A stretch of 64,000 bases of DNA from an uncultured Methanobrevibacter sp. GTDB taxonomy: Archaea; Methanobacteriota; Methanobacteria; Methanobacteriales; Methanobacteriaceae. Numbering within the stretch: the stretch's first letter is position 1; every line of letters begins with the position of its first letter. A program made the position numbers and the translations under genes. This document shows positions 18,254 to 27,824 of this stretch, one piece after another. A model generated the notes under the pieces. That model made no database searches. It saw only the letters and a program-made list of their open reading frames with translations, and was not told the DNA's origin. The DNA is taken from assembly GCF_900314695.1 (NCBI RefSeq), contig NZ_OMWD01000010.1, positions 39,721 to 103,720 on the forward strand, read 5' to 3'.

Positions 18254-18340
18254 ATCCATCCTCTAATTATATCATATTGAATTTTATAAAAATAAATATA
18301 TTAATACATGTACTTAAATATTATTTAAAAAAATAAGATT

Positions 18341-18955
18341 CTATTTCATTTTTGAAACTGTTGCCCATGATTTTCTAACAAATTCGGGCATTTCATCATA
18401 AGTATAATTATTTAAAAATTTTTTAGTGGTTGGGTCTGATGGATATCCAGAACCTATTCCACCGGTTTTGATATATTCTTTATTAATTTCTGCAATTTGA
18501 GCATCTCTTTCAGCTTTTGCAATAATAGATGCAGCACTTACTTCAATATATTTATCATCTGCTTTATGCTCAGCAATTACATTCACACCAGTGGATTCGC
18601 AAAGATAATTCTGAAATCTTTCAGCCTTAACATCCACAGCATCGACAATAGCTTTTTCAGGATTTAAACGAATAATTAAATCTCTCATTGCATTCTTTTC
18701 AATATCATTAAGATTAATTCCATCGGCTCTCATTTTATCAATTTCTAATGCTGAAATGACAACAATTTCATATTCAAACATCTTTTTTAGTTTTCTTGAT
18801 AAAATTGTTCTCCTATTAGGGGTCAATCTTTTTGAATCTTTTACTCCCATCCTTTCAAGAACTTTTTCCATTTTTTCGGGAATAATTACACCTGCAATAA
18901 CCATAGGTCCCAAAACAGAGCCACGACCAGCTTCATCAATGCCTAAAATATCCAT
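18341..18955 (-). CDS. rnhB: Ribonuclease HII
   Basis: 204 residues from ATG 18955 (MDILGIDEAGRG), preceded by TGATGATT. Cleaves RNA in RNA-DNA hybrids, for example at misincorporated ribonucleotides. Acidic catalytic residues are visible in GIDEAGRGS (Asp and Glu near 6-7), in AIVDAVDV, and in the HKADDKYIEVSAASIIAK motif. The family's C-terminal GSGYPSDPTT is intact. A T-rich 45 bp gap separates it from mreB upstream. Confidence 0.95.
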   Translation of the reverse strand: MDILGIDEAGRGSVLGPMVIAGVIIPEKMEKVLERMGVKDSKRLTPNRRTILSRKLKKMFEYEIVVISALEIDKMRADGINLNDIEKNAMRDLIIRLNPEKAIVDAVDVKAERFQNYLCESTGVNVIAEHKADDKYIEVSAASIIAKAERDAQIAEINKEYIKTGGIGSGYPSDPTTKKFLNNYTYDEMPEFVRKSWATVSKMK

Positions 18956-19000
18956 AAAAATCATCAAAAAAAAGTAAAAAAAAGAAATAAATAATAATAT

Positions 19001-20074
19001 TTATTTCATAGCCCTGAGACGAACTTCAGGTTCTAATGCAAGAGGTTCTGCGGCAACAATAGCAGTACCTTTAGCAACAACTGTCATTGGATCTTCAGAA
19101 ATTTCAACAGGGATAGAAATTTCATCATAAATTCTTTCTTTTAATCCACGGAGTCTGGAACTTCCACCAACTGCAACAGCATTGTTGTAAACGCCCATCA
19201 TTAATTCTGGAGATAATCTTTCTAAGACCACATTTAAACCATCAACGATTTGTTGCATATAAGGCTCAACAGCATCGGCTACCAACATTGAATCAATAAC
19301 AACTTTTTTAGGTCTGTTAGTTTCTAAAGATTTACCAATTACTTCAACACTTAAGTTTTCTAGTTGTTCGGAACAGTGAACCATACCAACTTCCATTTTT
19401 GCAGATTCTGCATCATGAATACCAATAGCTACATCATATTTTTCTGCGACAAGTTCCACGATTTTATTATCAATGTCATCCCCACCACATCTAACGGTTT
19501 CGATGTCATTAATACCACCAAGAGATATGATTACTATATCAGTTGATCCAGCACCAATATCAATAACCATAGTACCATTTGGCTCAGCAATAGGTAAACC
19601 TGCACCAATAGCTGCTGCCAATCCTTCACTAATAACTAAAATATTTTGAGCTCCGGCTTTTCTACCAATTTCTTCAGCAGCATTCTTTTCCACTTCAGAT
19701 GCATCCCCCGGAATTCCAATAACAATTCTTCCAACACTTTCACCCTCATTAATACCAATCTGCATTGCTTTAATGAGTAATGCTTGTGCTTGAACAACAT
19801 TTTCAATAACACCTTTTTTCAAAGGTCTTACTGCAAGTATATCTTCAGGAGTTCTACCAAGCATTCTTTTAGCTTCTTCCCCTACAGCTAACACTTCAGA
19901 TGGATCATCTTTTTTTACTGCAACAACAGAAGGTATTTGATATAAATCAAATTTATCCCCAGAAGGTTTTGCAATAACAGTGTTTAAAGTTCCTAAATCT
20001 ATTCCTAAACTATTGCTAATAACTTTAGTATTAGTAACTTGTGGTTCTTCCTCATCCTTTCCAAAAATATTCAT
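19001..20074 (-). CDS. mreB: MreB/actin-like protein, Methanobacteriales type
   Basis: 357 residues. An actin-fold ATPase of the MreB/Hsp70 superfamily: phosphate-1 motif LGIDLGTLNT (23-32), a second phosphate loop in TMVIDIGAGSTDIV, and the adenosine motif AVAVGGSSRLRGL. In rod-shaped bacteria MreB filaments direct wall synthesis; homologues occur in the pseudomurein-walled Methanobacteriales. The N-terminus begins with a short acidic segment and lacks bacterial MreB's amphipathic membrane helix. Translation is probably coupled to the unrecognised gene that ends 2 bp upstream, a likely partner. It could instead be a chaperone-like (DnaK N-domain) protein, but the length and absence of a substrate domain favour MreB. 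Confidence 0.82.
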   Translation of the reverse strand: MNIFGKDEEEPQVTNTKVISNSLGIDLGTLNTVIAKPSGDKFDLYQIPSVVAVKKDDPSEVLAVGEEAKRMLGRTPEDILAVRPLKKGVIENVVQAQALLIKAMQIGINEGESVGRIVIGIPGDASEVEKNAAEEIGRKAGAQNILVISEGLAAAIGAGLPIAEPNGTMVIDIGAGSTDIVIISLGGINDIETVRCGGDDIDNKIVELVAEKYDVAIGIHDAESAKMEVGMVHCSEQLENLSVEVIGKSLETNRPKKVVIDSMLVADAVEPYMQQIVDGLNVVLERLSPELMMGVYNNAVAVGGSSRLRGLKERIYDEISIPVEISEDPMTVVAKGTAIVAAEPLALEPEVRLRAMK

Positions 20075-20076
20075 GA

Positions 20077-20715
20077 TTAATCCTCCGTTACAATATCTTT
20101 AAAATCTATAACGAAAATCTTATTTGATGTAGCGATACTTTGAACCTTTTTTACAAAGATTTCTTCATCTACTGAAATTAAAATTGTTGATAAAACAACT
20201 TCATTAGCATTGTAAAATGGTTTCAAAGCAGATTTGATGAAGTTTGGTAATTTAACTTCATTACTTATGTCTATATTAATGAAATTAGTAGTCTGTGATT
20301 CTTGCAATATGGCGAAGGAAACCTTTGATTTTTCAATGATTGATACTGCATTCCTAATTACATCATCAGGAGCTATAAAAACCATCAAATTAGGTTCTTC
20401 AACTAAATATTTACGAGGGATGGCAATAACTGCTCCCCCTTTGTTTTTAGTTTCATTTTTAAAATCATTTATAATGATTGAATTGCCATAAACCATGATA
20501 AAATCAAATTTTTTATCTAATTTACCTTCTTTTAAAATAACATGTTCTCTGAACAATATTTTAACATTGTGATTTGAAGCGATAGCCTTATAAGCCATTG
20601 CATCGATTAACTCAGCACTGCCTGCAATAATACACCAACTTTTTTCTATTTTATAAGAACTATCATTGGTTATTCTTGCAGCTTGTCTAAGAACACGTAT
20701 ATTATCTTCAATCAT
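20077..20715 (-). CDS. Unrecognised protein upstream of mreB, possible MreB partner
   Basis: 212 residues, no membrane segments or signal peptide. Beta-alpha alternation is suggested by strands such as WCIIAGSAELIDA, FDFIMVYGNSIII, GAVIAIPRK and NLMVFIAPDD, then VSFAILQES and a C-terminal EVVLSTILISVDEE...NKIFVIDFK. This is reminiscent of a Rossmann-like or receiver-like fold, without recognisable catalytic residues. Its stop is 2 bp before the mreB start, so the two are almost certainly cotranslated. I do not recognise the family; a role in MreB function is inferred from position only. Confidence 0.75.
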   Translation of the reverse strand: MIEDNIRVLRQAARITNDSSYKIEKSWCIIAGSAELIDAMAYKAIASNHNVKILFREHVILKEGKLDKKFDFIMVYGNSIIINDFKNETKNKGGAVIAIPRKYLVEEPNLMVFIAPDDVIRNAVSIIEKSKVSFAILQESQTTNFINIDISNEVKLPNFIKSALKPFYNANEVVLSTILISVDEEIFVKKVQSIATSNKIFVIDFKDIVTED

Positions 20716-21120
20716 TTAACTACTCACATTACATTAATTTAATTTCATTAACTTTAAAAATAATTGGTAATATTCAAAAACAATTAAAATTAATCATTTA
20801 AAATATTAGCAATATCACTCTCTTTAAAGTCTAACAATTAATATTTTTTTATATTATTATTATATATATTTTGTTGTTTAAGGTTATTTTATAAAATAAT
20901 AAATAAATTTCAATTTTTAAAAGTTTTCTAAGTGAAATCAATATTTAAAATAGAAAAAAATAATTTATTTTTAATTAAATTTAAAAACAATAGGTAAACT
21001 ATGTAAAACAATAAAAAATAATACTTATTAATAACTAAAAATAAATATAGATAATAATAAAACGATTTACAAGATAAAATTAATAAGATATGAGATGAAA
21101 AGTATTACTGGAGTCAAAAC
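20716..21120. promoter_or_regulatory. 405 bp A/T-rich divergent intergenic region
   Basis: Separates the minus-strand mreB block from the plus-strand pssA block. Composition is almost entirely A and T, with several TATA-like tracts (for example around 20851-20870, TATTATTATTATATATAT). Clear downstream signal is only the pssA ribosome site CTGGAGTC just before 21121. I find no ORF, RNA gene or repeat of note. Confidence 0.4.
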
Positions 21121-21816
21121 ATGGAAATTGAAAGAACCAATATTCAAAATTTTATTGCAATATCCGACATTATTTCATTATTAAATATGAGTTCGGGGTT
21201 TTTATCCATAATATGCTCAATAAATCATAATTTTGAACTATCAGCAATTCTGATGATTATTGCAATTATATTTGACTCCATAGATGGTTGGGTAGCCAGA
21301 AAAGCGAATAGAGATGACAGTTTAGGTTTTGGAAAAAATATTGATTCCTTATCTGATATCATATCATTTGGTGTTGCACCTGCAGTATTTCTCTATACTT
21401 CCCTAAACACCGCATCAATACCATTACAATTAATAGCAATACTTGTTAGCTTATTAATCGTTATTTGTGGAGTTTTGAGATTAACTAGATACAATGTAAT
21501 AGCAGACCACATTAAAACAAGCGGATTTATTGGTTTTCCAATTCCAGGAATATCCTTTATAATTGCCACATTGTATTTAAGTGGATTATATAACAATTAT
21601 TTGGCATTATTGTTAGCTACAATCGTGTCAATTCTAATGATTAGCAATGTCAAATATCCCAAATTCTCAAACATGCCAGCAATTATAATATCTTGCATAC
21701 TAATCGTATTAATCATACTTCCAATTCCAACAACAGCATATGGCGTTAACATACCTGCGTTAATCCTATTATTATTCTGCTTATACTACCTCATTATTAA
21801 TTTAATTAAAAAATGA
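21121..21816 (+). CDS. pssA: Archaetidylserine synthase (CDP-alcohol phosphatidyltransferase)
   Basis: 231 residues, an integral membrane enzyme with about seven hydrophobic segments. The CDP-alcohol phosphotransferase signature is intact: Asp52, Asp55-Gly56, Ala59-Arg60, Gly71, Asp75 and Asp79. It transfers CDP-archaeol to serine to make archaetidylserine. The serine substrate is assigned from family resemblance (PssA type II) and could not be proven from motifs alone. First of four plus-strand genes; 57 bp before the DUF515 gene. Confidence 0.85.
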   Translation: MEIERTNIQNFIAISDIISLLNMSSGFLSIICSINHNFELSAILMIIAIIFDSIDGWVARKANRDDSLGFGKNIDSLSDIISFGVAPAVFLYTSLNTASIPLQLIAILVSLLIVICGVLRLTRYNVIADHIKTSGFIGFPIPGISFIIATLYLSGLYNNYLALLLATIVSILMISNVKYPKFSNMPAIIISCILIVLIILPIPTTAYGVNIPALILLLFCLYYLIINLIKK

Positions 21817-21873
21817 GACCCGTTTACTCCTATTAATTAAATTAACCATCAAAATTAAAAAGGAGTATTTAAA

Positions 21874-23031
21874 ATGAATAATAAAAAACCAAGAGATCCA
21901 TTTAATTCAGACGGTTTTGAAAAAACAGAACTAGATGAACTTTTACCAAAACCAAAGCCGAAAGAAGATGATGAATTATCACTATTAAAAAAGTTTAATC
22001 ACAAACTTGGAGTTTATTTAAACCCCAGTGATACAGATATAACTGAAAATGAAAAACGAAGAAAAATAGGAGTTATAATAACAATTTTAATATTTTTAAC
22101 TTTGATAATTTCATCATACTATTTTTTAATATACGAACCTGGACAGAAAGAATTATCATTAGAAAAAACAACTAAACTGAATGAACTTCATGAATTATAT
22201 ACAGGAGCGCTAGCAGCATCACCCAATGAAATGGCTCTAGAAAATAAGATTGAAAATGGAAAAAGCAATTCAGAAGTTGAGATGATAGATATTATTAATC
22301 CAGCCACAAAAGATTGGAAATCGTATCATCAAAAATCTATAAAATCCAACATAGATAAATATAATCGAACAATGGCAGTTTATTCAAATGAAAGTAAAAA
22401 CGTGATAATGTCACAAAATGAAGCAATAAAAATCGTCAATGATAATGATGCAAGAATTTTATCAAAAATCAAATTTGAAAAGCCAAATACCGTATCTGTT
22501 CCAGTATTGGTTTCAAGGCTTCAAGCAGGAGCAGGACTGGTGAATGTTGGAAGCATTGTAGATATATATTCAAACTTGAACGAAAGTGGCGAAAATTTTA
22601 GCTCAAACAATACAAATCCAGACATCAGCGGATGTACTGTTTTATCGATAATGAGATACGAAGAAAACGGAGAAGTGGATTCCGAATATTCAAAATCAAA
22701 AATGAATGTCCACGGAAATGTCACAAATCCACAGGAAAATTCCAAAAAATTTTCTTCAAATGTATTGGAAATGATAAAAGGCAGCATAATGAACGGATAT
22801 GACGAAAAAGAAACATTTGAAATGTTAAAAAATTATGGAGTAAAACTATCAAACTATGAAAGGCAAATAAACTTGGGCGATTTAGATGCACAATATATGC
22901 TTTTAATTGAAACACCTCAAGACAAAGTGAACTTCATGCTAAACAATATGGACAACATCGTATTAACTATTCCTACAACAAATGCACCTGATTGGATGGT
23001 GAATGAAATAAGTTCAACATATGAAAATTAA
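21874..23031 (+). CDS. DUF515-type membrane protein with SAF/CpaB-like region
   Basis: 385 residues. Charged cytoplasmic N-terminus (1-68), one membrane helix (about 69-90, KIGVIITILIFLTLIISS), then a ~290-residue extracytoplasmic domain. Around residues 208-270, VPVLVSRLQAGAGLVNVGSIVDIYS followed by GCTVLSIMRYEE resembles the SAF domain of pilus-assembly protein CpaB/RcpC. The C-terminal YMLLIETPQDKVNFMLNN resembles CpaB's final strand-helix. Methanobacteriales-type DUF515 is my family assignment from memory. Strong AAGGAG site before ATG. Followed 36 bp later by a sortase, hinting at a shared surface-assembly job. Confidence 0.7.
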   Translation: MNNKKPRDPFNSDGFEKTELDELLPKPKPKEDDELSLLKKFNHKLGVYLNPSDTDITENEKRRKIGVIITILIFLTLIISSYYFLIYEPGQKELSLEKTTKLNELHELYTGALAASPNEMALENKIENGKSNSEVEMIDIINPATKDWKSYHQKSIKSNIDKYNRTMAVYSNESKNVIMSQNEAIKIVNDNDARILSKIKFEKPNTVSVPVLVSRLQAGAGLVNVGSIVDIYSNLNESGENFSSNNTNPDISGCTVLSIMRYEENGEVDSEYSKSKMNVHGNVTNPQENSKKFSSNVLEMIKGSIMNGYDEKETFEMLKNYGVKLSNYERQINLGDLDAQYMLLIETPQDKVNFMLNNMDNIVLTIPTTNAPDWMVNEISSTYEN

Positions 23032-23067
23032 AAAATATTATTAATCAGATATAACAAAAGTGATATT

Positions 23068-23790
23068 ATGAAACGACCAAGTATCATGACAATAGTTGTT
23101 ATTATTTGTATAATAATAATTGGAATGTATGCAATGGGAGAAGTGAATTATTTTGCATCCAAAATAGTTGTTGAAAGGAATGTTGAATCCCCAACCGTTG
23201 TCATACCTTCAATCGGAGTTCAGGAAAAAATCAATAATGTATCCCTTAACCAAGGTGTTTTTCATGAATTAGACTCTTATAACCCCGATGTTGGAGATGT
23301 TCTGATATTCGGACATAGAACGCTCCAAGGTTCGCCGTTTTTAAGACTTAATGAAATACATAACGGAGATTCATTTTTACTTGAATGGCCTGGAATTGGA
23401 GAATTGAAATATAATGTAATTGATACAACCATCGTTCCAGCATCATACGAGCTTAATGCACAGGAAGGTGGAAAGAATGTTTATCTAATTACATGCGATC
23501 CAATTGGTTCAACCGAGAATAGATTAATTGTCAAAGGAGAATTAGTTGATACACAACCAATCAATACAGCAATTATAAATAGTAATCCTCAAGAATCAAA
23601 TGCACTATTTATAACAGCAATATTCTTAGTTGTTGGTCTTATATTTAGCTTTTTCTATCCTAAAGACAATAGAGCATATATTTTAGCTACAGTCCTGATT
23701 ATCACGGCTATATTAGCATTTTGTTGTATTCATCCGATACCTTCGGAGCTAATATATGATAAAATAATATTCCTAAATGGAGGATTATGA
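23068..23790 (+). CDS. Sortase family transpeptidase with C-terminal membrane segments
   Basis: 240 residues. N-terminal signal anchor (7-23), then the sortase barrel with catalytic His83 (IFGHRTL), Cys143 (YLITCDP) and Arg152 (ENRLIV). Two more hydrophobic helices follow (about 181-197 and 204-222), which many bacterial sortases lack. Sortases join surface proteins to cell-wall or other acceptors; in pseudomurein-walled methanogens substrates are thought to be large adhesin-like proteins, none of which is in this window. GTGAT ribosome site. The stop overlaps the next start (TGATG). Confidence 0.9.
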   Translation: MKRPSIMTIVVIICIIIIGMYAMGEVNYFASKIVVERNVESPTVVIPSIGVQEKINNVSLNQGVFHELDSYNPDVGDVLIFGHRTLQGSPFLRLNEIHNGDSFLLEWPGIGELKYNVIDTTIVPASYELNAQEGGKNVYLITCDPIGSTENRLIVKGELVDTQPINTAIINSNPQESNALFITAIFLVVGLIFSFFYPKDNRAYILATVLIITAILAFCCIHPIPSELIYDKIIFLNGGL

Positions 23791-24161
23791 TGGACGTGGA
23801 TGAAAAATATTTTTCCAATATAACAAAAAGGGAAAGAGCAATATTTGAAGGTGCAATAAGTATGGGAGCGCTATTCCACCAATTTGTGGGAACTCCCGTC
23901 AATCAACAGTCAAAAGGTAGTTTAGAAAGAAGTATGGAAGAATCACTAAAGCTACAGCCTGCAATCGAAGATGTGCAAGTTAAAATTAGATTTGATAAAT
24001 TAGAAGAATCAATGACTGAATTCGATTATACTTCACTTACCGGAGATATGTTGGATGTTAAAATATTTACAAAAGTGGATAATGTTAAAGCAACCATAAG
24101 AATTGAATTCATTGAAGAGCTAAATTACCCATTGATGTATGTAGAAAATATTGAAGAATAA
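23790..24161 (+). CDS. mptD: Archaeal 7,8-dihydroneopterin aldolase
   Basis: 123 residues from ATG 23790, six bases after GGAGG; the ATG three bases earlier is too close to it. MptD cleaves dihydroneopterin to 6-hydroxymethyl-dihydropterin in tetrahydromethanopterin synthesis. The family signature is clear: YFSNITKRERAIFEGAISMGALFHQFVGTPV (given here as its parts YFSNITKRERAIFEG and GALFHQFVGTPV), and YPLMYVENIEE at the C-terminus. It overlaps the sortase stop by one base but is functionally unrelated to it. Confidence 0.9.
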   Translation: MDVDEKYFSNITKRERAIFEGAISMGALFHQFVGTPVNQQSKGSLERSMEESLKLQPAIEDVQVKIRFDKLEESMTEFDYTSLTGDMLDVKIFTKVDNVKATIRIEFIEELNYPLMYVENIEE

Positions 24162-24162
24162 G

Positions 24163-25320
24163 TTAGTAGATTTTCTCCAAATCTTCTAACAATTTTTTTA
24201 AATGACTTTTTTTAATATGATTCATCAATACAACACGAATTGCAATAGGACATTTTGCAACAGAAACTTTCCATCCCAATTTATCCAATTTTTCTGCAAA
24301 TTGATGGGCTTCAATTTGAGGATGATTGAATGCGACAATATTTAATTCCGGCTCGCATACCACATCATAACCGATTTTTTCCAAACCATTTTTAAAAAAG
24401 TGAGTATTATCCATTAAATTTTGAGCTATTTTAGAATATCCTTTTTTACCGAAATACTTCATAATTGCATAAGTTGCTGCAGAAGATGCACCCAAACGTG
24501 TTCCAACAATTGTAGATTGAGTTTTTACAGTTAAATATGGAGAATCTACTGCCATAACCTGCAAATATTCCTCTTTTCTAAAGATAATTCCGCCAGCAGG
24601 AATAGGTGCAAGACCCATCTTATGAGGGTCAACAGTGATAGAACAAACTCCCTCAAGGGAAAAGTCAAAAACCGGCAAATCATAACCCGCTTCTTTTAAA
24701 AAGGGAATTGAAAATCCTCCAAATGCTGCATCAACATGAAAATAAATGTTATTTTCATGAGCAATTTTGGAAATCTCACCAATAGGATCAATTAAACCCA
24801 ATTCAGTTGTTCCTGCAATAGCAACAATAGCCACAGTTTTATCAGAAATAGAATTTTTAACTGATTCAACATCAATTTTATAATAATCATCTAGTTCAGC
24901 TTCAACAATTTTTAAATTAAGCATATCGGCAGCTTTTTTAAAAGAAAAATGAGCAGAACTTGGAATGATAATTTCACCATCAACAATGCCTTTATACTTC
25001 CGTGCATGATTCCTGGCAGCACGAATTGCCATCAGATTAGCTTCAGTACCTCCAGTAACAATATTACCGTAAGCATTGTCAAGAGACAATAAGTCCCCAA
25101 TAGATGCTATTACTTTCTCTTCAATAAGTTTAGTTCCTTTAAATAAACCTGGATCTCCAAGATTAGTATCTAAAAATTTGCAGTAAACCTCTTTTGCAAA
25201 AGGATGTGCTTCAGTGCACATGGAACCTAAAATTCTGCCATCAGAATAATTATAGTCTAATTTATGGATTTCAGACAATTCGTCTAAAATAATTTTTTCA
25301 TCTATTGGTTCATCTTGCAT
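24163..25320 (-). CDS. mfnA: L-tyrosine / L-aspartate decarboxylase
   Basis: 385 residues. PLP-dependent group II decarboxylase: PLP lysine Lys234 in VDPHKMGLAP, and HVDAAFGG (195-202) that contacts the cofactor. MfnA makes tyramine for methanofuran and, in many archaea, beta-alanine for coenzyme A from aspartate; substrate range is not readable here. Also typical is VTGGTEANLMAIRAARN. Faces mptD tail-to-tail with one base between stops. No strong ribosome site. Confidence 0.93.
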   Translation of the reverse strand: MQDEPIDEKIILDELSEIHKLDYNYSDGRILGSMCTEAHPFAKEVYCKFLDTNLGDPGLFKGTKLIEEKVIASIGDLLSLDNAYGNIVTGGTEANLMAIRAARNHARKYKGIVDGEIIIPSSAHFSFKKAADMLNLKIVEAELDDYYKIDVESVKNSISDKTVAIVAIAGTTELGLIDPIGEISKIAHENNIYFHVDAAFGGFSIPFLKEAGYDLPVFDFSLEGVCSITVDPHKMGLAPIPAGGIIFRKEEYLQVMAVDSPYLTVKTQSTIVGTRLGASSAATYAIMKYFGKKGYSKIAQNLMDNTHFFKNGLEKIGYDVVCEPELNIVAFNHPQIEAHQFAEKLDKLGWKVSVAKCPIAIRVVLMNHIKKSHLKKLLEDLEKIY

Positions 25321-25379
25321 AAAATACCCTAATTTAAAAATAATTAATAAAAATAAAAATAAAAAAAGAAAGAATAAAA

Positions 25380-27659
25380 TTATTCTAAACGTTTACGGGC
25401 AGCGTCAAGAATAATTTTTTGTTCAGCTCTAGCAACAGTTTTTCTCACATCAGCAATAGCGTCAGTATTGGATGATACACTTGTAATTCCAAATCCAACA
25501 AGTTTTTCAACAATGTGAGGTACACTACCTGCTTGACCACAGATACTACATTTAACACCAGCTTCAGCACATTTTCTAATTGTTCTTTCAATTAGTTTCA
25601 TTACTGCAGGGTGTTCTTCAGAGTAGTGTTTAGCAACGAATTCATTGTTTCTGTCAACTGCAAGAGTGTATTGAGTTAAATCATTAGTTCCTAAACTTAC
25701 AAAGTCAATTCCAACTTTAATATACTCATCAATCATTATTGCTGCTGCTGGAATTTCAACCATCATTCCAAACTCAACATCTTTATGAGGTTCAAGACCT
25801 ACTTCAGAACATAAAGCCTTAGCTTGCACTAATTCTGCAGGACTTTGAGATAATGGAATCATAATTCCAATATTAGTATAACCTTTCTCATGTAACTTTT
25901 TAATAGCTTTGAATTCACATTTAAGAATTTCAGGTTGATCTAATTCTCTTCTAATTCCTCTCCAACCAAGCATTGGGTTGTGTTCTCTAGGTTCGTTTTC
26001 TCCACCTTCCAAAGTAATGAATTCATCAGTTGGAGCATCTAAAGTTCTGTACCATACTGGTTTTGGATAGAATGCATCTGCTACAATTTGAACATTTTCT
26101 GCAATAGTGTCTATTAATTCATCTTCATTATCATCAGCGATGAATTTACCAGGGTGAATACCTGATGTTAACATCAAGTGTTCAGTTCTTAAGAGTCCGA
26201 CACCATCCGCACCAGTAGCAGCTGCTTTTTCTGCAGCTTCAGGCATACTTACATTAGCTTTTACTTCAGTAACAGTAATAATTGGAGCTGCTTCTACATT
26301 GGATGCTACCGGAGCAGCTTCTTCTTTAGTTTCTGAAATTCCTTCAAATACTAAACCTTTTTTACCATCTAATGTTACACCAGAGTTTTCTTCTAAAGTA
26401 GTTGTAGCACTACCAGTACCTACAACACAAGGAATTCCAAGTTCACGGGAAATAATTGATGCATGGCAGGTTACTCCACCTTCATCAGTTACAATACCAC
26501 TAGCTCTTCTCATAGCAGGAACCATGTCCGGAGTAGTCATGGTTGTAACCATTATGTCCCCATCTTTAATTTTATCTAATTCATCAATATCTAAAACAAT
26601 TTTTACTTTACCGGAAGCCATACCTGGGCTTGCACCGAGACCTCTAACAAGAACATCACCTAAATCAGAAGATTCATCACTGTCTTGATCTACTTCAGCA
26701 TCTCCCAAAGTAGTGATTGGTCTAGCTTGCAATAGGAATAAACTGCCTCTTTCAAATGCCCATTCAGTATCCATTGGCTCACCGTAATGAGCTTGAACTC
26801 TTTTACCCATTTCAGTTAATTGAATGAGTTCTGAATCAGATAATACTCTTTCGTTTCTTTTTTCTTCAGGAACATCTACTTTTACACTAGTACCGTCCTC
26901 ATCATTAGTGTACATTACTTTTTTATCACTGATTGTTACATTGATAATTTCATTGTTCTTTTTGTCAACTTGATAATTGTCAGGAGTCACATCACCGGAA
27001 ACTACTGCTTCACCAAGTCCCCATGATCCTTCAATTAAAGCAATTTCCTCACCAGTGGATGGATTTACAGTAAACATTACTCCTGCTTTATCTGCATTTG
27101 CCATTTTTTGAACAACTACTGCAATAAATACTTTGGAGTGTTCAAAATTATTTTCTTCTCTGTAGAAAATTGCTCTTGCTTCAAATAAAGAAGCCCAACA
27201 TTTTCTGATGTAGTCAATTACTTCATCATTTCCGGAAACATGTAAGAAGGTATCTTGTTGACCTGCAAATGAAGCTTCAGGTAAATCTTCTGCAGTAGCG
27301 GAAGAACGAATAGCTACATCAGTATCATCTTCTCCAACTCTTTGACATAATTGATTGTATGCTTCAAGAATTAATACAATCATATCTTCTGGAATAGGGG
27401 TTTCATTAATGATTGTTTTGATTTCTTCAGCAGCTGCCTGAAGTGCTTTTGTATCATTAATGTCAATTTTTTCAAGAATACTCATGACTTGACCATTAAT
27501 TCCAGAGTCTTCCATAAATTTTTCATAAGCTTGAGCAGTTACTACAAAACCAGGCGGTACTGGAATACCCGCTTGAGTTAATTCACCCAAATTAGCACCT
27601 TTTCCACCTGCAATCCCAATATCAGATTTATTTAAATCCTCAAATTTTACAACATACAT
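25380..27659 (-). CDS. ppsA: Phosphoenolpyruvate synthase
   Basis: 759 residues. Converts pyruvate, ATP and water to PEP, AMP and phosphate, the entry to gluconeogenesis. N-terminal ATP-grasp domain (GGKGANLGELTQAGIPVPPGF, then AIRSSATAEDLPEASFAGQQDT), a phospho-histidine domain with the swinging His in GGVTCHASIISRELGIP, a variable linker rich in Glu/Ala, and a C-terminal PEP-binding barrel with MMVEIPAA, SLGTNDLTQY and the catalytic Cys in CSICGQAGS. Codon use is of the highly expressed type. GAGG site upstream; T-rich tract downstream. Confidence 0.96.
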   Translation of the reverse strand: MYVVKFEDLNKSDIGIAGGKGANLGELTQAGIPVPPGFVVTAQAYEKFMEDSGINGQVMSILEKIDINDTKALQAAAEEIKTIINETPIPEDMIVLILEAYNQLCQRVGEDDTDVAIRSSATAEDLPEASFAGQQDTFLHVSGNDEVIDYIRKCWASLFEARAIFYREENNFEHSKVFIAVVVQKMANADKAGVMFTVNPSTGEEIALIEGSWGLGEAVVSGDVTPDNYQVDKKNNEIINVTISDKKVMYTNDEDGTSVKVDVPEEKRNERVLSDSELIQLTEMGKRVQAHYGEPMDTEWAFERGSLFLLQARPITTLGDAEVDQDSDESSDLGDVLVRGLGASPGMASGKVKIVLDIDELDKIKDGDIMVTTMTTPDMVPAMRRASGIVTDEGGVTCHASIISRELGIPCVVGTGSATTTLEENSGVTLDGKKGLVFEGISETKEEAAPVASNVEAAPIITVTEVKANVSMPEAAEKAAATGADGVGLLRTEHLMLTSGIHPGKFIADDNEDELIDTIAENVQIVADAFYPKPVWYRTLDAPTDEFITLEGGENEPREHNPMLGWRGIRRELDQPEILKCEFKAIKKLHEKGYTNIGIMIPLSQSPAELVQAKALCSEVGLEPHKDVEFGMMVEIPAAAIMIDEYIKVGIDFVSLGTNDLTQYTLAVDRNNEFVAKHYSEEHPAVMKLIERTIRKCAEAGVKCSICGQAGSVPHIVEKLVGFGITSVSSNTDAIADVRKTVARAEQKIILDAARKRLE

Positions 27660-27799
27660 GAAATATAACCTCTTGGATTAAAAATATATTACATTGACAA
27701 TAGTTAAATAGCCAACATTATATCTATATTTAATTTTTAATGTTTAAATATTTAATGAAAATTAGAAAAAATGATAATAAAAAAAAAGTAGAAAAAAAG

Positions 27800-27824
27800 T
27801 TAGTTAAAAAATCTATTTAACTAA
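27800..27824 (-). terminator. Terminator of the L10e gene
   Basis: Perfect 9 bp inverted repeat TTAGTTAAA / TTTAACTAA just beyond and into the end of the L10e gene, followed on the minus strand by a run of seven T and further T-rich DNA. Confidence 0.6.

Noticed and set aside
20716..21120. Possible small RNA or ORF in the A/T-rich 405 bp gap
   Set aside because: Only low-complexity A/T tracts; no ORF with a ribosome site, no stable hairpin.
23787..23789. First ATG of mptD, three bases earlier
   Set aside because: Only 3 bp after GGAGG; the next ATG at 23790 has normal spacing.
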